Shown here in pieces: positions 7,760-13,497 of a stretch of DNA of 16,579 nt; the stretch's first letter is position 1, and every line of letters starts with the position of its first letter. The stretch is from Actinobacteria bacterium UBA7422 (GTDB lineage: Bacteria > Actinomycetota > Actinomycetes > S36-B12), in contig DKME01000067.1 of the NCBI GenBank assembly GCA_002469525.1, positions 1-16,579 of the forward strand. The letters run 5' to 3'. The notes under the pieces were generated by a model that worked only from the letters and a program-made list of their open reading frames with translations, made no database searches and was not told where the DNA came from. Made by a program: the position numbers and the translations under genes.

Positions 7760-7797
7760 GTGTCGTGGAAGTATCCCAACTGTTACTAACGTGTTAA
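7760..7797 (-). promoter_or_regulatory. Four-part GlnR-like box upstream of glnA1
   Basis: Reading toward glnA1 the pentamers TTAAC, GTAAC, GATAC and GACAC are each separated by exactly 6 bases, so an AC dinucleotide recurs every 11 bases, about one helical turn. The GlnR consensus is gTnAC-N6-GaAAC-N6-GtnAC-N6-GAAAc. Every pentamer differs from it at just one defined position. The first pair and its spacing are shared with the glnA2 upstream region. Spacing to the -10 candidate fits activation. The match and phasing are directly visible; the regulator's identity is inferred. Confidence 0.6.
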
Positions 7798-7816
7798 CGC
7801 GCTGGGTGATCCACAG

Positions 7817-7859
7817 CCTTGTGTTGGGTCCTTGTGTTGCGGGTTAGAGGCCTTAGACT
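7817..7859 (+). promoter_or_regulatory. Direct repeat and candidate leaderless promoter of the ABC operon
   Basis: The decamer CCTTGTGTTG occurs at 7817-7826 and again at 7830-7839, a 13-base period. The second copy contains TTGTGT (7832-7837), which with a 16-base spacer pairs with TAGACT (7854-7859). Six bases then separate TAGACT from the ATG at 7866, and there is no Shine-Dalgarno sequence, so a leaderless transcript is likely. The repeat overlapping the -35 could be an operator for an unknown regulator. Confidence 0.4.
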
Positions 7860-7865
7860 CCGTAA

Positions 7866-8753
7866 ATGAGTATTGTGGTGGAGCATTTGACCAAGAGATT
7901 CGGCTCGGAAGTTACCGCGGTCCGGGATCTCAGTTTTTCAGCGGCCCCCGGCAAAGTGACCGGGTTCCTGGGTCCCAATGGCGCCGGGAAAACGACAACC
8001 CTGCGCTGCCTCCTTGGATTAGTGGCCCAAAGCGAAGGAAGTGCCACAATCGACGGTGTCACCTACCGGGAGATTGAAAATCCAATCACTGTTGTGGGGG
8101 CATCCCTTGAAGCGAGTGGTTTCCACCCCGCTCGTACTGCTCGCAATCACCTTCGCATGATCGCGAGCGCGGCGAAAATAGGAGACTCGCGGGTGAGTGA
8201 AGTTCTTGAAACCGTGGGCCTCAGTGCAGCCGGTGACCGGAAGGTGGGCGGCTACTCGCTGGGCATGCGGCAAAGACTTGCCCTTGGTGTTGCGCTCCTA
8301 GGCGACCCTAAAGTGTTGATTCTCGACGAACCGGCAAATGGCCTCGACCCCGAAGGAATTTCGTGGTTACGTTCATTCCTGCGACACCAAGCGAGCCAAG
8401 GTGTCAGCGTTCTGGTTTCCAGCCACGTACTCTCCGAAGTGCAGCAAACTGTCGACGACGTGATCATTATTCGATCTGGCTCGCTGGTGTACCAGGGCTC
8501 CCTGCATGCGTTGACCGAAGGTGGGCCGGCAGAAGTAGTTGTTCGAGGCCCGAATATTGCTCAGTTAACAATCCCAGCTGATTGGACCAAGCGGTCAGAC
8601 CAGAATGGTGAACTGGTAATAACCGGAGGCAGCATCGAAGCTGTTGGTAGGGCAGCATTTGAACAATCTCTTGAACTTCACGAGTTATCCTCGAAAGCGG
8701 CGGACCTTGAAGCCTTGTTCTTAGACCTCACTACAGAAGAAGGTGCGGCATGA
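7866..8753 (+). CDS. ABC exporter ATP-binding protein (BcrA/DrrA-like)
   Basis: ATPase subunit, 295 residues, expected to work at the inner face of the membrane with the permease encoded immediately downstream. Walker A is GPNGAGKTT (36-44), the signature is SLGMRQRLAL (131-140), Walker B is LILDEP (151-156), the D-loop GLDP (159-162) and the switch histidine is in SSHVLSE (H187). The Q-loop area reads VVGASLEASGFHP, as in the BcrA/antibiotic-export group, which often has no ordinary Q there. After residue 215 comes a roughly 80-residue C-terminal extension with no motif I recognise. The gene overlaps the permease by ATGA. The substrate cannot be read from sequence; relatives export peptides, antibiotics or lipids. 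The pair is not in the M. tuberculosis glnA1 region. Confidence 0.93.
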   Translation: MSIVVEHLTKRFGSEVTAVRDLSFSAAPGKVTGFLGPNGAGKTTTLRCLLGLVAQSEGSATIDGVTYREIENPITVVGASLEASGFHPARTARNHLRMIASAAKIGDSRVSEVLETVGLSAAGDRKVGGYSLGMRQRLALGVALLGDPKVLILDEPANGLDPEGISWLRSFLRHQASQGVSVLVSSHVLSEVQQTVDDVIIIRSGSLVYQGSLHALTEGGPAEVVVRGPNIAQLTIPADWTKRSDQNGELVITGGSIEAVGRAAFEQSLELHELSSKAADLEALFLDLTTEEGAA

Positions 8754-9517
8754 ACGCATTGATCCGTTCCGAGTTCCGCAAGGTGTTTTCCACCAAACTC
8801 TTGTGGATCCTGTCCCTATCCGCATTGGGCTTCATGCTTCTTCAAATTTTTCTTTCGGTGCTGGTCACTCCACCGGGATTTGAAGACTTGAATCAATTGA
8901 TGGACCCCGCTTACATCAAAACGATTATTGCCTCAGCAGGAGCGGCGAGTATCTTTTTGCTGATTTTGGGAATCGTCGCAATGTCGGGCGAGTACCGCAA
9001 CCAAACGATCACATCGACTTTCTTGACCACCCCTGTTCGCTGGCGGGTCATGGCCGCAAAAATGATCACGTTCGCGATCCTGGCCTTAGGGCTTGCTTTG
9101 GTGTTGTGGTTTATCGCTGCGATCACCACCATGCTCTTGTTGGGAACGCAGGAATCAGCTCCATTCGAGTGGAGTGCTGCTTTTGAGATTCTTGGTGGAA
9201 CACTGATCGGATTAGTTCTTTACGCAATTCTTGGTGTGGCAATTGGTTCACTCATTACCAGTCAAGTTGCTGCCATTGTGATTGCTTTAGTTTTCTCATT
9301 TGTTGTTGAACCACTCATCACGATCTTTTTCCTCTCAATTGGTAAATGGCTACCGGGTAGTGCACTCAATGCGATCCTGCAAACTGGAGGCGGAGGGCCG
9401 GAATCAAGTGCTTCTGACTTACTCAGCGTTCCTGTCGGTATTGGGGTTTTGGTGGGCTACACCGTGGTGCTCGCTGTCGCCGCAGCGTTGATTACCAATA
9501 AACGCGACATCACATGA
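8750..9517 (+). CDS. ABC-2 type transporter permease
   Basis: A 255-residue membrane subunit with about six hydrophobic segments (approximately 13-35, 58-78, 100-128, 146-166, 168-194 and 228-248). The segment GEYRNQTITSTFLTTPVRWR between the second and third segments is the familiar cytoplasmic coupling region of ABC-2 permeases. The ATG overlaps the stop of the ATPase gene and its own TGA overlaps the start of the RDD gene (ATGA both times), so the three genes are probably translationally coupled. Substrate unknown. Confidence 0.9.
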   Translation: MNALIRSEFRKVFSTKLLWILSLSALGFMLLQIFLSVLVTPPGFEDLNQLMDPAYIKTIIASAGAASIFLLILGIVAMSGEYRNQTITSTFLTTPVRWRVMAAKMITFAILALGLALVLWFIAAITTMLLLGTQESAPFEWSAAFEILGGTLIGLVLYAILGVAIGSLITSQVAAIVIALVFSFVVEPLITIFFLSIGKWLPGSALNAILQTGGGGPESSASDLLSVPVGIGVLVGYTVVLAVAAALITNKRDIT

Positions 9518-9909
9518 GTTCACAGCCCGACCTAATATTTGGCGAAAATTCATATGCAAGTGTGGCTCGTCGGCTAGGTGCCCTTGCTATTGACTGGTTT
9601 GCCAGCCTTGGCATTGCGGTGCTTGTATTCCGTGAATTCCCTTATGGAACTCCGGAATCCATGCTGCTCACAACGGTTATCTTCTATGTGGAGATTGTCG
9701 TTTTCACCTTCTTGCTCGGTTCTTCATTTGGTCAAAAACTGTTGCGAATGCGGGTAGTTAACCTATACGGCGGTCGACTCTCGCTGTGGAGAATAATTCT
9801 GCGAACAGCACTAATTATTCTTGTCATACCAGCGTTGGTTATGGACCCTGACGGACGTGGATTACATGATCGAATTGTCGGGTCGCGAGTTATTCGAATC
9901 ACGAATTGA
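9514..9909 (+). CDS. RDD family membrane protein
   Basis: A 131-residue protein with the RDD family pattern: a paired arginine and conserved Asp in the first segment (RRLGALAIDWF, R19-R20 and D27), then a second and third membrane segment (about 50-68 and 90-108) and the C-terminal DPDGRGLHDR (111-120). RDD proteins are poorly understood; some are linked to ion or small-molecule transport. A member sits beside glnA1 in M. tuberculosis (Rv2219A) on the strand opposite glnA1, and this one has the same relative orientation, so it is probably the ancestral resident. The odd part is that it is now coupled by an ATGA overlap to an ABC permease. Confidence 0.88.
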   Translation: MSSQPDLIFGENSYASVARRLGALAIDWFASLGIAVLVFREFPYGTPESMLLTTVIFYVEIVVFTFLLGSSFGQKLLRMRVVNLYGGRLSLWRIILRTALIILVIPALVMDPDGRGLHDRIVGSRVIRITN

Positions 9910-9934
9910 TCTTGTGACGTCAATCCAATAGGTT
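9906..9934 (+). promoter_or_regulatory. Candidate leaderless promoter of the lipoprotein gene
   Basis: TTGATC (9906-9911), a 17-base spacer and TAGGTT (9929-9934), then 6 bases to the ATG at 9941. It overlaps the end of the RDD gene, so the lipoprotein may be expressed separately as well as by read-through. It favours ATG 9941 over GTG 9938 as the start. Confidence 0.42.
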
Positions 9935-9940
9935 TGCGTG

Positions 9941-10636
9941 ATGCGAACTTCGTCGAAAATTTTCTCACTTTTTGTCACCGTTGCTGCTAGCGCGTTGGTT
10001 CTGGCCGGTTGCACGAGTGACTCAACGAGTAGCGAGCCGACAACACCGGAAGTGTTTATTGTTGGCTCAGACGGATCGGCGATCACGCCCAGCGGATTCG
10101 TGTTTAAAAGCGATTTTGCGATTTGTAATAAGGCAAAATGTAAGAAGCTCCCGGGGCAAGACAAGGCTCAGTGCGAGTGCGAGAAGTTGACCGACGAATG
10201 GACACTTAGTCCTGTCCCGGCGGTGACGCTAAAGAGCCTGACCACCGCGACTTCGCTGATGAGTACTTTCACTTCATTTAACACCGAAGGTGCGTCATCT
10301 GTTCCGTGCGAGGGTGGTGAGTTTGCAGATTGCTATGGGGCACTCTGTGAAGTGGACCCCGCGACCGGGATTGTGAGTTGTGAATGCCCATTTGTTGACA
10401 AGGCTGCGGGGTCATGGGTGAAATACGTGGACGACTGCAGTGACGGCTCGTGCAGCACGGACTTTGTGTCGGCGGCCCCGATCTACACGGAGGGCAGTAC
10501 CGGATTCTCGGACTTTGCCGCAGCCGTGAAGCAACTCGGTGGCCCAGAGGCCTCACTTCCCAAGCCTTGTGCCAAGGCATCGGAGGACACCACGACTTCA
10601 TCCGTATTGGGACTCGCTTCCGGTGATTGCGAGTAG
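9941..10636 (+). CDS. Cysteine-rich lipoprotein with a duplicated C-x4-C-x10-C-E-C module, function unknown
   Basis: A 231-residue protein from ATG 9941. The N-terminus is a lipoprotein signal: two positive residues, a hydrophobic core and the lipobox LVLAGC, with Cys24 as the predicted lipidated residue, so the protein should sit on the outer face of the membrane. A Ser/Thr-rich spacer follows. Thirteen further cysteines are present (62, 67, 78, 80, 123, 131, 136, 147, 149, 166, 171, 210, 230). Residues 62-80 and 131-149 share the exact spacing C-x4-C-x10-C-E-C, pointing to an internal duplication. Such cysteines could form disulfides or bind a metal or cofactor; sequence alone does not say which. 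I do not recognise a named family. It lies 31 bases after the RDD gene, ends with tandem stop codons (TAG TGA) and converges on the DUF4191 gene. Confidence 0.85.
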   Translation: MRTSSKIFSLFVTVAASALVLAGCTSDSTSSEPTTPEVFIVGSDGSAITPSGFVFKSDFAICNKAKCKKLPGQDKAQCECEKLTDEWTLSPVPAVTLKSLTTATSLMSTFTSFNTEGASSVPCEGGEFADCYGALCEVDPATGIVSCECPFVDKAAGSWVKYVDDCSDGSCSTDFVSAAPIYTEGSTGFSDFAAAVKQLGGPEASLPKPCAKASEDTTTSSVLGLASGDCE

Positions 10637-10648
10637 TGAGAGCGAGTC

Positions 10649-10677
10649 AACAGGCAGGGCTAACAGGCAGGGCTAAC
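10649..10677. repeat. 13-base tandem repeat between convergent genes
   Basis: AACAGGCAGGGCT occurs twice head to tail (10649-10661 and 10662-10674) followed by a further AAC. The second copy contains the stop codon of the DUF4191 gene (10673-10675 on the minus strand). It fills most of the 36-base gap between the lipoprotein and DUF4191 genes. No hairpin terminator was seen in this gap. Confidence 0.9.
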
Positions 10678-11350
10678 GGGGGCGCCGAGTTGCACGAGCG
10701 CTCGTGGGCATTGGCCCCTTGGGAATTGGCAGCGCATTAGCGGCGTTACCGAGTGCGTCGAGGCGGCGCCGAACTTGGGTGACCTCGCCACCGCGCAGAT
10801 TTCGGGGTAGTTTCGTCAGGGTCTTTTGGAGTTTTTTCAGAGTTACCTGGTCTGCTTCGAGGCCAACCTGAATTTCGTAAATAGGAATGTCTGGAACCCA
10901 ACGAGCCGTCTTTTTGCGTTCATTGGCCAGCATGCTGGTGACGCGGGACGCGGGACCTTCAGAGATCAGGATTACCCCGGGGCGCCCCACAACACGAGAG
11001 ATCATGTCTTGGCTTTTATTGACAGCAACGGCTGGAGTCATGGGCCACTTGTTCCCGCGAATACTTTGAATAACGGCTGCTGCAGCCCCAGGTTGGCCTT
11101 CGATTGAGCCGTAGGCGGCCGCCATTGCGCGACGGCTGAACCAGTAGGTGGCGGCGAGGAGTCCAACGGGAATCCCGACGATTACTGCCGAAGCGGGGTT
11201 AAGGAGTAGCCATACTGGGATGGCGGCTACGAGTGCGCCAAGGACAAAGAACCCGAGGGATTCGGCCCACAAAAAGGGATATGACTTTTGGGTCATGCTC
11301 CAGTTTTGAGCTAGTGATGAAAGTCCTTGACGAAATTTGCCTTTAGCCAC
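10673..11350 (-). CDS. DUF4191 family membrane protein
   Basis: A 225-residue protein matching the actinobacterial DUF4191 family (M. tuberculosis Rv2219, also beside lipA). Two adjacent hydrophobic segments (about 28-50 and 53-70) form a hairpin near the N-terminus, followed by a soluble domain with WPMTPAVAVNKSQDMISRVVGRPGVILISEG and a basic, Arg-rich tail. The function is unknown; constant linkage to lipA suggests, but does not show, a role near lipoate or membrane biology. The start is GTG 11350, where the family's basic N-terminal segment begins (MAKGKFRQGL). No strong ribosome site is present, but a leaderless promoter candidate is. It lies 31 bases after the MOSC gene. Confidence 0.88.
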   Translation of the reverse strand: MAKGKFRQGLSSLAQNWSMTQKSYPFLWAESLGFFVLGALVAAIPVWLLLNPASAVIVGIPVGLLAATYWFSRRAMAAAYGSIEGQPGAAAAVIQSIRGNKWPMTPAVAVNKSQDMISRVVGRPGVILISEGPASRVTSMLANERKKTARWVPDIPIYEIQVGLEADQVTLKKLQKTLTKLPRNLRGGEVTQVRRRLDALGNAANALPIPKGPMPTSARATRRPR

Positions 11351-11356
11351 GGGTTC

Positions 11357-11385
11357 ACCCTATGGCAATGGCTCACACATGCTAA
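11357..11385 (-). promoter_or_regulatory. Candidate leaderless promoter of the DUF4191 gene
   Basis: On the minus strand TTAGCA (11385-11380), a 17-base spacer and TAGGGT (11362-11357), then 6 bases to the GTG at 11350. The -35 overlaps the MOSC stop codon. This could let the DUF4191 gene be expressed apart from the long upstream operon. Confidence 0.4.
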
Positions 11386-11912
11386 TTAAGGGTAACAACC
11401 GTGATTTCGTCACCGGCATTGATTACTCCGGGCTTTTCCACCCAACCTGTGATCCCGCGAAGATGCATTGCTGCTTTAGGAAATGAATGCGGCTTGGTTC
11501 CGTACACCGACTCGACCATGGCACCTGCGATCGTGCACGGGGCGTTGGCGCCACCGGTCATAATGCTAGCGCCACTGGGAAACATGAGCCGGGTCATCAA
11601 GGGAAGGGCCGTTAAATCGGGAAGTCCCTCCGTACAAATATTGTCGGCGATCGTTCCGGGCGCTAAGTCTGTTATTCCTAGGTTCGCGGCGATTCTCGCC
11701 AACTCGTGCAGATCCACAATCGAGATCTGGCGGTAGTTGCTGATTTCGGTTCCTCGATCGAATGCATGTTTCTCGCGGGCCCCAGTGGCCATGGTTTTTC
11801 CGTAATGCCGGTCGCCTGGGACTCCAGCAAACTCAAGGTGAATTGAATTCACAGGTGTTGGGGAATCCAAATCCGGTGACCACACGTGTAGTGAAGAAAC
11901 CCGCGCGCTCAT
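11382..11912 (-). CDS. MOSC domain-containing protein
   Basis: A stand-alone MOSC domain of 176 residues. Features seen: GVPGDRHYGKT (30-40), the RQISIVDLHEL strand-helix, L.PG...DNICTEGLPDL and GANAPC with the conserved Cys126 proposed as the sulfur carrier in this fold. MOSC domains occur at the C-terminus of molybdenum cofactor sulfurases and in mARC/YiiM-type proteins; small bacterial versions are presumed to handle sulfur or molybdenum cofactor, but this one's partner is unknown. Its ATG overlaps the lipA stop (ATGA), so it is probably translated with LipA. M. tuberculosis has no MOSC gene between lipA and Rv2219, so this is an addition to the cluster. A role in supplying sulfur to LipA would be speculation. 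Confidence 0.88.
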   Translation of the reverse strand: MSARVSSLHVWSPDLDSPTPVNSIHLEFAGVPGDRHYGKTMATGAREKHAFDRGTEISNYRQISIVDLHELARIAANLGITDLAPGTIADNICTEGLPDLTALPLMTRLMFPSGASIMTGGANAPCTIAGAMVESVYGTKPHSFPKAAMHLRGITGWVEKPGVINAGDEITVVTLN

Positions 11913-12865
11913 GGCGTAACTATTCCACGCTTTTCCATCGCCTGAGCATAGAGTCGGCCGGCACGGTAACTGGAACGGACCAAAGGACCACTCATGACAC
12001 CGGCGAAACCGATTTCATAGGCGCGCTGCTCCCACTGCACAAATTCTTCGGGAGGCGCCCAGCGTGTCACCGGGTGGTGGCGCTTGGAAGGACGCAAGTA
12101 CTGCGTGATCGTGATCAAGTCGCATCCGGCCTCGTGTAGGTCGACAAGTGCCTGATCGATTTCTTCGGCTTCCTCACCCATGCCCAGAATCAGGTTGCTC
12201 TTGGTAACAAGACCTGCATCGCGTGCTTGGGTGATGACATTAAGACTGCGGTCATAGCGAAACGCTGGACGGATTCGTTTGAAAATCCGAGGGACTGTTT
12301 CCACATTGTGAGCTAGTACTTCAGGGCGGGTGGCAAAAACTACTGCCAATAACTCCGGGTTCGCGGAAAAGTCGGGAATCAATACTTCGACGCCGGTATC
12401 GGGGTTGAGCAGTTTGATCTGTCGAATTGTTTCGGCGTACAGCCAGGAGCCTTCGTCGGGGAGATCGTCTCTGGCAACACCTGTGACGGTTGCGTACCGC
12501 AGAGACATTTTTTGAACGGATTCAGCAACCCGACGCGGTTCGTCAACATCAAGTGGGTCTGGTTTGCCGGTGTCGATCTGACAGAAGTCGCAGCGTCTGG
12601 TGCACTGCTCGCCACCGATCAGGAACGTGGCTTCCCGGTCCTCCCAGCACTCATAGATATTGGGGCAGCCGGCCTCCTGGCAGACAGTATGAAGGCCTTC
12701 ACTTGCGACCAGGTTACGAATCTCTGTGTACTGAGGCCCCGTTTTCATGGTTGTGCGAATCCATGGGGGTTTTTTTTCGATCGGAATCTCGGAATTGCGC
12801 GCCTCAATGCGCAGTAACTTGCGCCCCTCACTGTTCGTTCCGGTGTATGCGGAATCGATCGTCAT
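11909..12865 (-). CDS. lipA: Lipoyl synthase
   Basis: Radical SAM enzyme inserting two sulfur atoms into octanoyl groups on lipoyl domains. The 318 residues contain both iron-sulfur sites: the auxiliary cluster C-x4-C-x5-C (C62, C67, C73) and the radical SAM triad C-x3-C-x2-C (C88, C92, C95). The C-terminal RSSYRAGRLY supplies the serine ligand of the auxiliary cluster (S298 or S299). The sequence follows M. tuberculosis LipA closely (for example IEKKPPW, DFCQIDTGKP and ITQYLRPSKRHHPV). The start ATG overlaps the lipB stop, with GGAGG nine bases upstream inside lipB. A run of eight A followed by five C on the coding strand encodes the EKKPP segment without disturbing the frame. Confidence 0.97.
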   Translation of the reverse strand: MTIDSAYTGTNSEGRKLLRIEARNSEIPIEKKPPWIRTTMKTGPQYTEIRNLVASEGLHTVCQEAGCPNIYECWEDREATFLIGGEQCTRRCDFCQIDTGKPDPLDVDEPRRVAESVQKMSLRYATVTGVARDDLPDEGSWLYAETIRQIKLLNPDTGVEVLIPDFSANPELLAVVFATRPEVLAHNVETVPRIFKRIRPAFRYDRSLNVITQARDAGLVTKSNLILGMGEEAEEIDQALVDLHEAGCDLITITQYLRPSKRHHPVTRWAPPEEFVQWEQRAYEIGFAGVMSGPLVRSSYRAGRLYAQAMEKRGIVTP

Positions 12866-13497
12866 GATGCGCTGCCTCCAATGGGTGCCAATTCGACAAG
12901 GTGAGTTTCTAAGACTGGCAATACCGTACTAGGCGCCACTTCTGAGTCCAATTCTTCGCTGAGGGTGGTAACGGTTGCATCGGTGATCCCGCAGGGAACG
13001 ATCGAGTGGTAGGCGTCGAGTGAGTTATTGCAATTCAGTGCGAACCCGTGCAAGGTCACGCCTTGTGAGACTCGTATGCCAATGGCGGCAATCTTTCTAG
13101 CTGGGAGCGGGTTAGTAACCCAGACGCCACTTCGGCCCTCAACTTGAACGGTATGCACGCCAAACTCACCGCACACGCGCATCAGCATCTCTTCGATCCT
13201 GCGAACGTGGGCGACAACGTCGATTGGATCACCAAGGCGCACAATTGGGTACCCGACAATTTGCCCTGGCCCGTGCCACGTGATTTTGCCGCCACGGTCT
13301 ACGTCAACAACTGGAGTACCCGAAGCCGGTCGCTCGTGATCCTCTGTGCGCTTACCCGCCGTATAAACGGGAGAGTGTTCCAAGAGCAGGATCGTGTCAC
13401 CTCGCGCGCCGGAAACAACCTCGGCGTGGACCCTTCTTTGGTAGTCCCAAGCGTCTTGGTAGTCGATATCTGTTCCCATGTGTTCAATCTCAAACAT
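12862..13497 (-). CDS. lipB: Octanoyl-ACP:protein N-octanoyltransferase
   Basis: Moves octanoate from acyl carrier protein to the lysine of lipoyl domains, giving the substrate for LipA. The start at ATG 13497 gives 211 residues and begins at the family's normal N-terminus (MFEIEHMGTDIDYQDAW). An in-frame start at 13563 would add 22 residues with no family counterpart, deep inside the upstream gene. Motifs: LLLEHSPVYTAGKRT, GGKITWHGPGQIVGYPI, catalytic lysine in RKIAAIGIRV (K135), LHGFALNC and catalytic cysteine in IVPCGI (C169). The start overlaps the FAD oxidoreductase gene by 8 bases and the stop overlaps lipA (ATGA), so all three are likely coupled. Confidence 0.96.
   Translation of the reverse strand: MFEIEHMGTDIDYQDAWDYQRRVHAEVVSGARGDTILLLEHSPVYTAGKRTEDHERPASGTPVVDVDRGGKITWHGPGQIVGYPIVRLGDPIDVVAHVRRIEEMLMRVCGEFGVHTVQVEGRSGVWVTNPLPARKIAAIGIRVSQGVTLHGFALNCNNSLDAYHSIVPCGITDATVTTLSEELDSEVAPSTVLPVLETHLVELAPIGGSAS
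12875..12879 (-). promoter_or_regulatory. lipA ribosome binding site inside lipB
   Basis: GGAGG on the minus strand lies 9 bases before the lipA ATG and within the last codons of lipB. Together with the ATGA overlap it supports the lipA start at 12865 and coupled translation. Confidence 0.75.
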
